The notes beneath the pieces are model-generated. The model was not told the DNA's origin, ran no database searches, and saw only the letters and a program-made list of their open reading frames with translations. Of a DNA stretch of 64,000 nt, positions 42,901 to 51,818 are shown in pieces (positions within the stretch are counted from its first letter, which is position 1; each line of letters begins with the position of its first letter). A program made the translations under genes and the position numbers. Origin of the DNA: Gallionella sp. (GTDB taxonomy: Bacteria; Pseudomonadota; Gammaproteobacteria; Burkholderiales; Gallionellaceae). Location: positions 1 through 64,000 of the forward strand of contig JAHFRA010000014.1 in assembly GCA_023259035.1 (NCBI GenBank). Reading direction: 5' to 3'.

Positions 42901-43906
42901 TGCATTATTCAACCGTGCCGGTGAAGCGCTGGTAGGCCATAGCCGCGATGAGCTTCTGGGGCGCAACGATTACGACTTTTTCCCAAAGGAGCAGGCGGAT
43001 TTCTTTACCGGCAAGGACCGTGCGACGCTGGAACAGGACGGCATAGTGGACATAGCGGAAGAACCGATCGAGACCCCTCACGGAACCCGCATCCTGCATA
43101 CAAGAAAACTGGCACTCAGGGATGAGCAGGGCCAGCCCCAGTACCTGCTGGGCATTTCGGAGGACATCACCGAGCGCAAGGAACACGAGGAAGAACTCAA
43201 GCGCTCTAACGCCGACCTGGAACAATTCAGCTACGCCGTGTCCCACGACATGCGCCAGCCGTTGCGCGTGATCTCGAGCTATTTGCAACTACTCGAGATG
43301 GGCTTGGCCGACCAACTTGACGGCGAGAAACGCAACTATTTCAACTTCGCCATCGAAGGCGCCAAGCGCATCGACCAGATGCTGGTGGAATTACTCGAAT
43401 ACTCGCGCGTCGGCAGGATGGGCGAACCGCCAGCCTGGATCGAGAGCCGCGCAGCACTCGATGAGGCGCTGCAATTTCTCCAGCCAGCGCTAATCGAAGC
43501 ACAGGCCAAACTGAACATCGCAGGAGACTGGCCGCGCATCCTGACCAGCCACGACGAGATACTCAGACTGCTGCAAAACCTGATCGGCAATGCCGCCAAG
43601 TTCCGTGTTGCCGGGCGCACACCGGAAATAACCGTTACCAGCGAGGTGGTCCAAAATGAATGGCGCCTGTGCATCGCCGACAACGGCGTCGGCATTATCC
43701 CCGACCAGATCAAGCGGCTGTTCCAGGTGTTCCAGCGCTTACAGTCGCGCGAAGCCTACGAAGGCACCGGCATCGGGCTGGCGCTGTGCCGCAAGATAGC
43801 CGAACACCACAAGGGGCGCATCTGGGTGGAATCGGCGGGTGAAGGACAGGGCAGCAAGTTTTATGTCGTGCTGCCTGTTTCGCAGATGAAGACAACATTG
43901 CAATAG
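39983..43906 (+). CDS. Histidine kinase 9: MASE1 / 6 PAS / kinase module
   Basis: Largest kinase of the array, about 1307 residues. The N-terminal ~300 residues are a MASE1 integral-membrane sensor (IVWPPSGLALAVLLIGGKRY, PGVFLGALLANAMTGL, NWWMGDALGIILLTPLILVW, GVRLGTRGVLIALVMTAIQA). Six PAS units follow, each closed by a D-I-T-E-R-K-like linker, then the shared module (H1088). The fifth PAS is nearly the same as the last PAS of the cyclase at 7924-10788, and the sixth nearly the same as the third PAS of kinase 3. The start is the ATG at 39983, with ATG 40010 as an alternative; the open frame further upstream is kinase 8 sequence in another frame. It is followed by an intact single-domain receiver, probably the ancestral arrangement. 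Confidence 0.93.
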   Translation: MEKTDTSARMMNHRDSLMYILKLLGVAALYALLAKIVLTFFSANGVVSIVWPPSGLALAVLLIGGKRYFPGVFLGALLANAMTGLTLGVAASIAMGNTLEALLGIWLLTRNGRFNSNMGTLHDYLRLVALGGFVACSVAALNGSTTLLASGFITTEIYFQNLLNWWMGDALGIILLTPLILVWQRMPDRWLEPTRAAEAILLLSLMFLSNQIVFLGWFHDTSGIFEQVARGYWMFLLVALIGVRLGTRGVLIALVMTAIQALFGAALGVGFFAGDIAKTGLINYWFYIVVLSVVGMALATYFAEREQMERALRRSEEGLNRAQAVSQTGSWFLDIPTSRLEWSAETYRMFGIPQQQTVDLATFVAITHPDDRDFVLNAWGEAMAGAPYDIEHRIMAGGRERWVRERARIERNAEGRPLTGIGTVQDITERKQLEMAQRESEKLYRSLFENMLNGFAYCQMIFEQDQPHDFIYLSVNAAFETLTGLKNVVGKRVSEVVPDIQQTDAKLFELYGRVSLSGKPERFEIYLEALQQWFWISVYSPEKGYFAVTFDVITERKQAEEKLRASEQKFMRLFMEIPIPLGVANKDGVIAYFNNKFTEVFGYTTSDVPTLNEWWLKAYPDETYRRWVMDNWNDAVAKAAKEGANVESAEYRVTCKNGAGRIVIIGGSPVEGGVLAIFNDITERKAAEQALQQSKDRLALALKGSSDAPWDWDIERDQMYYSPQWWHMLGYAVDELPNDAGLWLRLEHPDDIATTGQALTDALQNAQESFAVESRLRHKDGHYVSVLTRGFIMRNESGKPLRATGTNMDLTERKQSEEALRESENRYRLLVESSPFCIHEIDLEGRLLSMNRAGLNMLGLDDARKICGMQYLSMVSLQDAGRVGALLRDAITNGIPSYFEFSAAGDVPLYFKSCFIPIKDASGKVLKLMGITEDITEREQAEKELREKTQLLDSIVENIPNMIFLKRASDLRFALFNRAGEALVGHSRDELLGRNDYDFFPKEQADFFTGKDRATLEQDGIVDIAEEPIETPHGTRILHTRKLALRDEQGQPQYLLGISEDITERKEHEEELKRSNADLEQFSYAVSHDMRQPLRVISSYLQLLEMGLADQLDGEKRNYFNFAIEGAKRIDQMLVELLEYSRVGRMGEPPAWIESRAALDEALQFLQPALIEAQAKLNIAGDWPRILTSHDEILRLLQNLIGNAAKFRVAGRTPEITVTSEVVQNEWRLCIADNGVGIIPDQIKRLFQVFQRLQSREAYEGTGIGLALCRKIAEHHKGRIWVESAGEGQGSKFYVVLPVSQMKTTLQ

Positions 43907-43916
43907 GAGAAGCCGC

Positions 43917-44381
43917 ATGAACACTGCCATTCAGCCTTTTGTCATTCTGTTGATCGAAGACGAAAAAACGGATGCCTATCTCGTTAAATGGGCAATTGAA
44001 GAAAACCGGATCATGGTTGATTTGCGCCATGCCTTTGATGGTTATGAGGCACTGGCATATTTGCGTCGGCTCGCACCGCGTTTTGTGGGTGCACCGCGCC
44101 CTGATTTAATCCTGCTCGATCTCAACATGCCGGGTATGGCTGGACTGGAGTGTCTCGCCAGCATCAAGCAGGACCCTGCGCTGCGTGATATTCCGGTAGT
44201 GATGTTGTCCACTTCGTATGCCGAGAAAGATGTAGCCGCTTCCCGCAATCTCGGTGCCGCCGACTACTTCACCAAGCCGATGGATATTCACCAACTCGTG
44301 GAAACTTTTCGCGTTCTGGGTGAGCGCTGGATCACTCCTCGCGCGGTTGCCACAGCGCATATTGGCGGGAGAAACGCGTGA
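43917..44381 (+). CDS. Single-domain response regulator (Rcp1/CheY-like)
   Basis: Receiver without output domain, 154 residues. E14-D15-E16 acidic pocket in ILLIEDEKTDAYLVKWAIEE, acceptor D68 in LILLDLNMPGMAG, MLSTS, and K120 in YFTKPMD. The N-terminal pattern is that of Rcp1, the partner of the bacteriophytochrome Cph1, whose kinase domain resembles the shared module here. AGGAG precedes the ATG, ten bases after kinase 9. Broken copies of its first codons follow kinases 1 and 7, which suggests it is the common ancestral partner. It may pass phosphate to other proteins or act through binding. It overlaps the next gene by GTGA. Confidence 0.93.
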   Translation: MNTAIQPFVILLIEDEKTDAYLVKWAIEENRIMVDLRHAFDGYEALAYLRRLAPRFVGAPRPDLILLDLNMPGMAGLECLASIKQDPALRDIPVVMLSTSYAEKDVAASRNLGAADYFTKPMDIHQLVETFRVLGERWITPRAVATAHIGGRNA

Positions 44382-45553
44382 ATAAAACTTTTTCACAATC
44401 CATTTCGATTCTGGTGATCGAGGACGATCCCGGAGACTTCGGATTGATCCGGGCGCATGTGCGGTTGTCGGGTCTTGTTCATGGTGGCGACAAGGAGCCA
44501 GTGGTCTGGGCGAAAACTCTGACCGAAGGTATAGCCGCAGCCCAATGTAACAAGCCCGATGTCGTGCTGCTCGACTTGTCGCTTCCTGATTCCGCCGGGC
44601 TTGCTACAGTGCAGGCGATGCGCGCCGCTTTGCATGATGTGCCCATCGTGATATTGACAGGGCATGACGATGCCGCGCTCGATGCCGCCGCTCTGGAGGT
44701 TGGCGCGCAGGATTATCTGGTCAAGGGGCAGTTCGAGCACAACGCGCTGGGCCGTGCGGTGCGTCATGCACTGGTGCGCGGTGCGCTTGAGCAGGAGCTG
44801 GAACGCAAGAACCGGGAATTGCAGGAACTGCATGAAAGCGATATGGATGACATGGCGGTCGCCAACGACATCATGAGCCACATCATGCGTTCGGAAGGGT
44901 TGCGCGATTCGCAAATCCGCTACTTCCAGCGCCCGACACAGCAATTCAGCGGCGACTTCATTGCTGCCGGTCGGGATAACAATGGCGACTTGCGTGTCAT
45001 GTTGGCGGATGTTACCGGCCACGGTCTGCAAGCCGCGCTGTTTCTGCTGCCCATCTTCCGGGTATTTCATACGATGGTGAAAAAAGGACTTCCAACCTGC
45101 GACATTGTCACGGAAATAAATCAGACCATGCGGGAAATCACCGCGCCTGGGCGCTTCATCGCGGCGGTGGCAGCGCACATCGCCCGCGATGGCTCTTCAA
45201 TTGAAGTCTGGAACGGCGGCATTCCCACCGCTGTCTATGTGCAAAAAAATGGCGAACTGCATAAATTCCGTTCGCGGCATCTCCCGTTGGGCGTGGTGGA
45301 TGCCGATGCCTTCGAAGCGACCACCGAGATTTTCCAAGTGCAACCGGGAGTGTTGCTGCTCTGCTCGGATGGCCTGACCGAAGCGGAGAGTGTTTCCGGC
45401 GAGCCATTCGGTGAAGCACGATTTGAAACCATACTCCAGATATCACCGCCGGATGAACTTTTTGACAATATTCTTTCCGCACTTGAAGCGCATCTTGGAG
45501 GAGGCATCGCTCATGATGATTTATCCATGGTGCTTGCCCAATGTGGGGCTTGA
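44378..45553 (+). CDS. Response regulator REC-PP2C (SpoIIE/RsbU-type phosphatase)
   Basis: Receiver-controlled serine phosphatase, 391 residues. REC 1-140 with acceptor D66 in [13 protein letters not shown] and K in [10 protein letters not shown]; a short coiled coil (QELERKNRELQELHESDMDD); then a SpoIIE/PP2C phosphatase domain with metal-binding signatures FSGDFIAAG, LADVTGHGLQAAL, LLCSDGLTEAE and AHDDLSMVL. Such proteins usually act on anti-sigma-factor antagonists, but no STAS or anti-sigma gene is visible in the window. It starts with GTG overlapping the stop of the single-domain receiver. The receiver is a close relative of those at 15214 and 46975. Confidence 0.93.
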   Translation: MNKTFSQSISILVIEDDPGDFGLIRAHVRLSGLVHGGDKEPVVWAKTLTEGIAAAQCNKPDVVLLDLSLPDSAGLATVQAMRAALHDVPIVILTGHDDAALDAAALEVGAQDYLVKGQFEHNALGRAVRHALVRGALEQELERKNRELQELHESDMDDMAVANDIMSHIMRSEGLRDSQIRYFQRPTQQFSGDFIAAGRDNNGDLRVMLADVTGHGLQAALFLLPIFRVFHTMVKKGLPTCDIVTEINQTMREITAPGRFIAAVAAHIARDGSSIEVWNGGIPTAVYVQKNGELHKFRSRHLPLGVVDADAFEATTEIFQVQPGVLLLCSDGLTEAESVSGEPFGEARFETILQISPPDELFDNILSALEAHLGGGIAHDDLSMVLAQCGA

Positions 45554-45614
45554 ATCTGGCGGTACGTAGGTTGATTTTTTGAAAACCTCAATAGTGCAGT
45601 TTTGATTGTGTCTT

Positions 45615-45620
45615 TATAAT
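45615..45620 (+). promoter_or_regulatory. Possible -10 box (TATAAT) of the HD-GYP gene
   Basis: A perfect TATAAT 31 bases before the start codon at 45651. No clear -35 element is seen 16-18 bases upstream, so this is a weak call. Confidence 0.35.
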
Positions 45621-45650
45621 CTCTTCACCAGCCGAATATTTGGACTAATC

Positions 45651-46889
45651 ATGTTAAAACGTATCCCAGTCGAACATCTGCGCGTAGGTATGTACATTCA
45701 CGAGTTTTGCGGCTCATGGTATGACCACCCGTTCTGGCGCAATGCGTTCACGCTGGGCAAACCCGAAGTCCTACTGGACATCTTGTCCTCCGGCATCAAG
45801 GAAGTATGGATAGACACCGGCAAAGGGCCGGATGTCGAGGGCGGCGAGGGCGGCAAGAGCGAAAAGGCGGTAGCAGCAGAAGTTGACAACACGCTTACGC
45901 GTGCCGATGCCGGAAGCAAAATAGCGCACCATGTCGACATTACTCAGGAAGCGGTACGCGCCGTCAAGATTTGCGCCCAATCCAAACAGGCAGTCGCCTC
46001 CATGTTTCATGAAGCACGCATGGGCAAAGCCCTGAATGCCAGCGACGCGCTACCTGTCGTCGATGAAATCACCACCTCTGTAGTGCGCAACCCCGGCGCG
46101 CTGATCAGCCTGGCGCGCCTGAAGAACAAGGACAATTACACCTACATGCATTCGGTGGCAGTATGCGCATTGATGGTTTCCTTGTCACGGCAGTTGGGTT
46201 TGGGTGAAGAAGAAACTCGCCAGGCCGGCATGGCCGGTTTGATGCATGATATCGGCAAAACGATGACCCCGCTTGAAGTCATCAACAAACCTGGCAAGTT
46301 GACCGAAGCTGAATTTCAGGTGATGAAGAACCATCCTATTGAGGGACACGTAATATTGCTGGAAAGTAATGGAATAAGCGATATTGTGTTGCATGTATGC
46401 TTGCATCATCACGAAAAAGAGGATGGTAGTGGTTATCCGAGCAAGCTTGCCAATGGGCAAATCGACCTGTATTCAAAGATGGGGATGGTGTGCGATATTT
46501 ATGATGCAATCACGTCCTTTCGCGCCTACAAGAACGGATGGGAACCTGCCGAAGCGATACGCAAGATGGCTGAATGGAGCCACAGACATTTTGACCAGCT
46601 AATTTTCCATGCTTTCGTTAAAAGTATCGGCATCTATCCAATCGGCACACTGGTCAAGCTAGCGTCCGACCGACTGGGTGTGGTCGTCGAACAGACCGAT
46701 AATTCGCTACTTACGCCAATCGTGATGGTGTTTTTTTCTGTCAAAACTAATTGCAGAATTACCATGGAGATACTGGATTTATCGAAACCGGCATGCAGGG
46801 ATAAAATAGTCTCGCACGAAGACCCCGAAAAATGGGATATCAATGATATTCAGGAGCTGTGGAGCGGTTTGGCTGCCACGCCTGCTTAA
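45651..46889 (+). CDS. HD-GYP c-di-GMP phosphodiesterase
   Basis: Predicted hydrolase of c-di-GMP, 412 residues. N-terminal DUF3391-like part (LKRIPVEHLRVGMYIHEFCG ... VWIDT), then an HD-GYP domain: AGLMHDIGK with the HD metal pair, NHPIEGH, HHHEKEDGSGYP with the GYP motif intact, and CDIYDAITSFRAYK. All landmark residues for activity are present. The start at 45651 gives the usual LKxIPVxxLRxGMY opening; an extension to 45606 lacks support. It stands between two output receivers, one of which makes c-di-GMP, so synthesis and breakdown are encoded side by side. Confidence 0.94.
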   Translation: MLKRIPVEHLRVGMYIHEFCGSWYDHPFWRNAFTLGKPEVLLDILSSGIKEVWIDTGKGPDVEGGEGGKSEKAVAAEVDNTLTRADAGSKIAHHVDITQEAVRAVKICAQSKQAVASMFHEARMGKALNASDALPVVDEITTSVVRNPGALISLARLKNKDNYTYMHSVAVCALMVSLSRQLGLGEEETRQAGMAGLMHDIGKTMTPLEVINKPGKLTEAEFQVMKNHPIEGHVILLESNGISDIVLHVCLHHHEKEDGSGYPSKLANGQIDLYSKMGMVCDIYDAITSFRAYKNGWEPAEAIRKMAEWSHRHFDQLIFHAFVKSIGIYPIGTLVKLASDRLGVVVEQTDNSLLTPIVMVFFSVKTNCRITMEILDLSKPACRDKIVSHEDPEKWDINDIQELWSGLAATPA

Positions 46890-46974
46890 TGCGAAACTCG
46901 CGGCATTCCCTTTTGGTTCCGTCTCGTCCGACTTGGATTGGCAGACTATGTGTACGGCAAAATCAAGGAAAATT

Positions 46975-48336
46975 ATGAGTGAAGTTTTTCAGCAAGCTAT
47001 ATCGATCCTGGCGGTAGAGGATGATCCCGGCGATTTCGGATTGATCAGGGCGTATGTGCGCTTGGCCAAACTTGGCCTCAGTGAAGACAAAGAGCATGTG
47101 ACATGGGCAAAGACGCTGGTTGAGGGCATCGCCGCAGCCAGGAGCAACAAGCCTGATGTCGTGCTGCTCGACCTGTCATTACCCGATTCGGCTGGACTCG
47201 CCACGGTGCAGGCGATGCGTGCAGCCTTGCCCGGTGTGCCAATCGTGGTACTGACGGGACACGACGACAGTGCTCTTGCCGTCGCCGCCCTGCAAACCGG
47301 TGCTCAGGATTATCTGGTCAAGGGACAATTCGATCAAGATGCGCTGGGTCGCGCGGTGCGCAATGCACTGGTGCGCGAGGCGCTTGAATCACGCTTGCGG
47401 CTGTTCGAGGCGGCGCTGAATTCGGTCGCCAATGGTATCGTCATCACCGACATCAATTCACATATTCAATGGATCAATCCGGCCTTTACGCAGCTGACGG
47501 GGTTTTCGCTGGAGGAAGCGCTGGGCCATAAGCCGGGTGAGTTGCTAAAGTCCGGCAAACATAACCCGGTGTTCTTTCGGAACATGTGGGAAACCATCCT
47601 GTCCGGCCAGACGTGGCACGGTGAGATTGTCAATCGGCGCAAGGATGGTTCTCTTTATGATGAGGCGCTCATCATCGCCCCGGTAAACGATGCGGATGGA
47701 ACGATTCAGCATTTTGTCGCCATCATGCAGGACATCACAGAACGTAAGACGGCGGAAGAGGAAATCAACAATCTGGCTTTCTATGACACCTTGACGCAGC
47801 TGCCCAACCGCCGCATGTTAAACGACCGCTTGGGGCAAGCGATGGCAGCCAGCAAACGCAGCGGCCATTATGGCGCACTGATGTTTCTCGATCTGGATAA
47901 CTTCAAACCGCTCAATGACACATACGGGCATGGTGTGGGTGATTTGCTGTTGATAGAAGTAGCGCACCGCCTCACCGGTTGTGTGCGTGAAGTTGATACT
48001 GTCGCGCGTTTTGGCGGCGATGAATTTGTGGTGATGCTCGGTGAGCTGGATGTAGATAAGGCCGAGTCCCGCACGCAGGCCAGCATTGTTGCGGAAAAAG
48101 TCTGCGCCACCTTGTCCGAGTCTTATGTGCTGAAAACCCGGCAAGAGGGAAAAGCGGAAACCACTATTGAGCATCATTGCACAGCGAGTATCGGCGTGGT
48201 GCTGTTCATCAACCATGAAGCCAGTGCAGAAGATATTCTCAAGTGGGCGGATATGGCGATGTATCAAGCGAAAGAGCGCGGGCGCAATCAGGTTTGTTTT
48301 TTCGATTCGAAATCCCGAATACGGGCATTGTGCTAA
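46975..48336 (+). CDS. Response regulator REC-PAS-GGDEF (diguanylate cyclase)
   Basis: Receiver-controlled c-di-GMP synthase, 453 residues. REC (about 1-140) with [13 protein letters not shown] and [13 protein letters not shown] (about 145-262, [20 protein letters not shown]); GGDEF with [25 protein letters not shown] and intact GGDEF preceded by the inhibitory-site motif REVD at the RxxD position. The cyclase part is nearly identical to that of the six-PAS cyclase at 7924-10788. The ATG at 46975 has AAGGA upstream; the open frame back to 46843 overlaps the HD-GYP gene and is not credible. The receiver shares its sequence with the REC-LuxR and REC-PP2C proteins. Confidence 0.93.
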   Translation: MSEVFQQAISILAVEDDPGDFGLIRAYVRLAKLGLSEDKEHVTWAKTLVEGIAAARSNKPDVVLLDLSLPDSAGLATVQAMRAALPGVPIVVLTGHDDSALAVAALQTGAQDYLVKGQFDQDALGRAVRNALVREALESRLRLFEAALNSVANGIVITDINSHIQWINPAFTQLTGFSLEEALGHKPGELLKSGKHNPVFFRNMWETILSGQTWHGEIVNRRKDGSLYDEALIIAPVNDADGTIQHFVAIMQDITERKTAEEEINNLAFYDTLTQLPNRRMLNDRLGQAMAASKRSGHYGALMFLDLDNFKPLNDTYGHGVGDLLLIEVAHRLTGCVREVDTVARFGGDEFVVMLGELDVDKAESRTQASIVAEKVCATLSESYVLKTRQEGKAETTIEHHCTASIGVVLFINHEASAEDILKWADMAMYQAKERGRNQVCFFDSKSRIRALC

Positions 48337-48361
48337 GCGTTCGGGATTGACTCCTCCTCTG

Positions 48362-48370
48362 TGCTAGAAT
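48362..48370 (+). promoter_or_regulatory. Extended -10 promoter of typA
   Basis: TGCTAGAAT, an extended -10 (TG-n-TAGAAT), followed by a GC-rich discriminator GCGCGCC, 33 bases before the typA start. No good -35 at 17 bases, which extended -10 promoters do not need. Confidence 0.5.
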
Positions 48371-48402
48371 GCGCGCCCTTTTCACATAGCAAGGCTGTTC
48401 CC

Positions 48403-50211
48403 ATGTCCCGCGAACTCCGTAATATCGCCATTATCGCCCACGTTGACCACGGCAAAACCACCCTGGTGGACAAGCTGCTCAGCCAATCCGGCACGTTTGC
48501 CTCCTACAAACATGTTGCCGAGCGCGTCATGGACAGCAACGATCTGGAAAAAGAACGCGGCATCACCATTCTGGCAAAGAACTGCGCGGTGGATTACGAA
48601 GGCGTGCATATCAATATCGTCGATACGCCCGGACACGCCGACTTCGGCGGCGAGGTGGAGCGCGTGCTGGGCATGGTGGACGGCGTGCTGTTGCTGGTGG
48701 ACGCGGTGGAAGGCCCGATGCCGCAAACCCGTTTCGTCACCAAGAAGGCCTTGGCGCTGGGCTTGCGCCCGATCGTGGTGATCAACAAGGTGGATCGCGA
48801 TGGCGCACGCCCGGATTGGGTAATCAACAAGACTTTCGACTTGTTCGACAAGCTCGGCGCAACCGAGGAGCAACTGGATTTTCCGGTGGTGTATGCGTCG
48901 GCTTTGAACGGCTATGCCACGCTCGATCTGGCACAAACCAGCAAGGATATGCGCCCGCTGTTCGATGCGGTACTCAAGCATGTGCCCGCGCCGGACACCG
49001 ATGTGGACGCGCCGCTGCAATTGCAGATTTCCGCGCTGGATTATTCCAGTTTCGTTGGCCGCATCGGCGTGGGTCGTGTGCGTCGCGGTCGCGTCAAGCC
49101 GGGTCAGGATGTGATGGTGTTGAACGGCGATAAAGCGCCGAAGCGTGCGCGCATCAACCAGGTGCTCGGTTTTCGCGGCATCGAGCGCGTGCCGCTGGAT
49201 GAAGCACTTGCGGGCGATATCGTGCTGATTAACGGCATCGATGAAATCGGCATCGGTGTGACGCTGGCTGACGTGAGCCAGCCGGAAGCCTTGCCGATGC
49301 CCAAGGTGGATGAACCGACGCTGACGATGAATCTGATGGTGAATACCTCACCATTGTGCGGTCAGGAAGGCAAGTTCATCACCAGCCGCCAGATTCGTGA
49401 TCGCTTGACCAAGGAGCTGTTGGTGAACGTGGCGTTGCGTGTCGAAGATACCGCTGAAACCGACGTATTCCTGCTGGCCGGGCGCGGCGAATTGCATCTG
49501 ACTATTTTGTTGGAAACCATGCGCCGCGAAGGTTTTGAAATGGGCGTGGGCAAGCCGCGCGTGGTGTACCGCGAAATCAACGGCGAGAAGTGCGAGCCTT
49601 TCGAAGTGCTGACCGTGGACGTGGAAGACACCAATCAAGGCGCGGTGATGGAAGAGCTGGGTCGGCGTCGCGGCGACTTGCAGGATATGCAGCCGGATGG
49701 ACATGGCCGGGTGCGTTTGGAGTACCGCATTCCGGCACGCGGGCTGATCGGCTTCCAATCCGAATTCATGACCATGACGCGCGGCACCGGCATCATGGCG
49801 CATGTGTTCGACGATTATGCGCCGGTCAAGGCCGATATGCCGGGCCGCCGCAACGGCGTGCTGATTTCGGCGGAACATGGCGAGGCGGTGGCTTACGCGT
49901 TGTGGAAACTGGAAGATCGTGGCCGCATGTTCGTGTCGCCAGGCGACAAGCTGTACGAGGGCATGATCATCGGCATACACAGCCGCGACAACGATCTGGT
50001 GGTTAACCCGATCAAGGGCAAACAACTGACCAATGTGCGCGCCTCGGGCACCGATGAAGCGGTGCGCCTGACACCGCCGGTTCGCCTGACGCTGGAATCT
50101 GCCGTGGAATTTATTGACGATGATGAGCTGGTGGAAATCACGCCGTTATCCGTTCGTATGCGTAAACGCTTTTTGTCGGAAATCGAGCGCAAGCGCGCGA
50201 GCCGCAGTTAA
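48403..50211 (+). CDS. typA: TypA/BipA ribosome-associated GTPase
   Basis: Translational GTPase of 602 residues, acting on the ribosome in assembly and stress adaptation. G1 [15 protein letters not shown], switch region [17 protein letters not shown]3 [15 protein letters not shown]4 INKVDR, then domain II, EF-G-like domains ([35 protein letters not shown]) and the BipA C-terminal part ([35 protein letters not shown]). Length and motifs are complete. The start is the ATG at 48403, giving [13 protein letters not shown] as in other TypA proteins. A strong terminator follows. Confidence 0.97.
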   Translation: MSRELRNIAIIAHVDHGKTTLVDKLLSQSGTFASYKHVAERVMDSNDLEKERGITILAKNCAVDYEGVHINIVDTPGHADFGGEVERVLGMVDGVLLLVDAVEGPMPQTRFVTKKALALGLRPIVVINKVDRDGARPDWVINKTFDLFDKLGATEEQLDFPVVYASALNGYATLDLAQTSKDMRPLFDAVLKHVPAPDTDVDAPLQLQISALDYSSFVGRIGVGRVRRGRVKPGQDVMVLNGDKAPKRARINQVLGFRGIERVPLDEALAGDIVLINGIDEIGIGVTLADVSQPEALPMPKVDEPTLTMNLMVNTSPLCGQEGKFITSRQIRDRLTKELLVNVALRVEDTAETDVFLLAGRGELHLTILLETMRREGFEMGVGKPRVVYREINGEKCEPFEVLTVDVEDTNQGAVMEELGRRRGDLQDMQPDGHGRVRLEYRIPARGLIGFQSEFMTMTRGTGIMAHVFDDYAPVKADMPGRRNGVLISAEHGEAVAYALWKLEDRGRMFVSPGDKLYEGMIIGIHSRDNDLVVNPIKGKQLTNVRASGTDEAVRLTPPVRLTLESAVEFIDDDELVEITPLSVRMRKRFLSEIERKRASRS

Positions 50212-50251
50212 AATATCTCGCCATTCCAGCGCCCATTGCGGCGCAGAGTGG

Positions 50252-50285
50252 AACGCCGTGCAGTGCTATACTGCACGGCGTTTTT
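50252..50285 (+). terminator. Intrinsic terminator after typA
   Basis: Perfect 13-base stem AACGCCGTGCAGT / ACTGCACGGCGTT with loop GCTAT, followed by TTTTT-A-TTT. It lies 40 bases after the typA stop and just before rmuC. Confidence 0.93.
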
Positions 50286-50300
50286 ATTTGTCCTTTTGCC

Positions 50301-51686
50301 ATGTTGGAAATCATCACTATCGTTTTGCTGTCGTGCATCCTGGTCACCGTGGTATTGCTGGTGGTGCGGGTGATTCCGCTTGCGCGGATACAAACCGAAT
50401 CGCCGGAAATATGGGCGCGCGCACTTGAAGAAAAGCATCGCCTGATGCTGGGCGATCTGCACGACGGCCTGAACAAGCTGGGTGACCGCATGGCGCAAGC
50501 CACGCTGGACAGCTCCGAACGGCTACGCGAGAGCGTGGCGCAGGAGCTCAAGCTGACGCGCGAGGCAATGCAGGCTTTGCAACTGGCGCAGCGCGACGGC
50601 CTGTCCGGCACGCGCGAAGACTTGCTGAAGCAACTCGCCGCATTGTCGGCAGAGCTGCAAGCCAGACAGGAAGCGATGCGCGTCGAGGTAATTGGCAAAA
50701 CATTGCAAACATTGGCAGAGCAGGGGCGTGCCGAGCAGGAGTTGATCCAGTCCACGATGAAGCGCAGCACTGAGATGTTGACGCAGACCATCGATGGGTT
50801 GACCAAAAGTACCGACTCCCGGCTGGAGCAAATTTCCGGCAAGGTCGCCGAGCGGCTGGATGAAGGATTCAAGAAAACCAATGAGACCTTCACCAACGTG
50901 ATGACGCGACTGGCCACGATTGACGAGGCGCAGAAAAAAATCGACGGCCTGACAACCAACGTGGTCAGCCTGCAACACTTATTGGGTGACAAGCGTTCGC
51001 GCGGCGCATTCGGCGAGGTGCAGCTGGAAGGGCTGGTGCGCAACATCCTGCCGCCCGATGCCTACGCGTTCCAGGAAAAACTTTCCAATGGCAACCGCGT
51101 GGATTGTTTGTTGATCCTGCCGCCGCCGACCGGCAAGGTGCCGGTGGATGCCAAGTTTCCGCTGGAAAATTACCACCGCATGCTGGATCAGGATCTGGCC
51201 GAATCCGACAAGCTTGCGGCGCGCAAGCAATTCAAACTTGACATCAAAAAACACATCGAGGACATCAGCCAAAAATACCTGATCCGCAACGAAACTTCTG
51301 ATGGTGCGGTGATGTTCGTGCCCGCCGAAGCGGTGTTCGCCGAGATCCATGCCTACCATTCTGACCTGGTCGAATATGCGATGCACCAGCATGTATGGAT
51401 TGTTTCACCGACCACGCTGATGGCGGTGCTGAATACCGCGCGTGCGGTGATGAAGGATGTGCAGATGCGCGAACAGGTGCATATCATCCAAAGCGAGCTG
51501 GGCAAGCTCAGCGTGGATTTCAAGCGCTTTGACGAACGCATGAAACGCCTTGCCGACAATATTCGCAAGGCGAATGAAGAGGCCGGCCAGGTGGAGATTT
51601 CCAGCCGCAAGATTAGTGACCATTTCGCCAAAATCGAATCGGTGGAGTTATTGGAGGAGCAGGTGGGCAAGGGCAATTCTGAATAG
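50301..51686 (+). CDS. rmuC: RmuC family DNA recombination-limiting protein
   Basis: Protein of 461 residues. An N-terminal membrane helix (about 3-24, ITIVLLSCILVTVVLLVVRV) is followed by a long coiled coil (about 35-215) and a C-terminal RmuC domain with a PD-(D/E)xK nuclease-like core: LLGDKRSRGAFGEVQLE, NRVDCLLILP, VPVDAKFPLENYHRM, FVPAEAVFAEI and VWIVSPTTLMAVLNTARAV. RmuC in E. coli limits inversions at short inverted repeats, which is notable next to a region rich in repeats. It starts 16 bases after the typA terminator and is probably transcribed separately. Confidence 0.95.
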   Translation: MLEIITIVLLSCILVTVVLLVVRVIPLARIQTESPEIWARALEEKHRLMLGDLHDGLNKLGDRMAQATLDSSERLRESVAQELKLTREAMQALQLAQRDGLSGTREDLLKQLAALSAELQARQEAMRVEVIGKTLQTLAEQGRAEQELIQSTMKRSTEMLTQTIDGLTKSTDSRLEQISGKVAERLDEGFKKTNETFTNVMTRLATIDEAQKKIDGLTTNVVSLQHLLGDKRSRGAFGEVQLEGLVRNILPPDAYAFQEKLSNGNRVDCLLILPPPTGKVPVDAKFPLENYHRMLDQDLAESDKLAARKQFKLDIKKHIEDISQKYLIRNETSDGAVMFVPAEAVFAEIHAYHSDLVEYAMHQHVWIVSPTTLMAVLNTARAVMKDVQMREQVHIIQSELGKLSVDFKRFDERMKRLADNIRKANEEAGQVEISSRKISDHFAKIESVELLEEQVGKGNSE

Positions 51687-51714
51687 TTTTTTTGCAACAA
51701 TCACCGTTACTGTT

Positions 51715-51723
51715 TGGTAAAAT
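51715..51723 (+). promoter_or_regulatory. Extended -10 promoter of the OmpA-like gene
   Basis: TGGTAAAAT, fitting TG-n-TAAAAT, about 96 bases before the start codon. This would leave a leader of about 90 bases ending in the AAGGAG ribosome site. No clear -35. Confidence 0.4.
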
Positions 51724-51818
51724 ACTGTTCGCCCAAAGCGGCTCACGCGATCCTGCTGGCGAATCTGGCGCGTGTCCTACCATCCTGTTATGTCACTACT
51801 GTTTCCAAGGAGAAAAAA

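Noticed and set aside
12819-43906. Repeated kinase modules as an assembly artefact
   Set aside because: Each copy has its own sensor, its own flanks and its own pattern of substitutions, so collapse or duplication by assembly cannot explain the array, though local conversion tracts deserve long-read checking.
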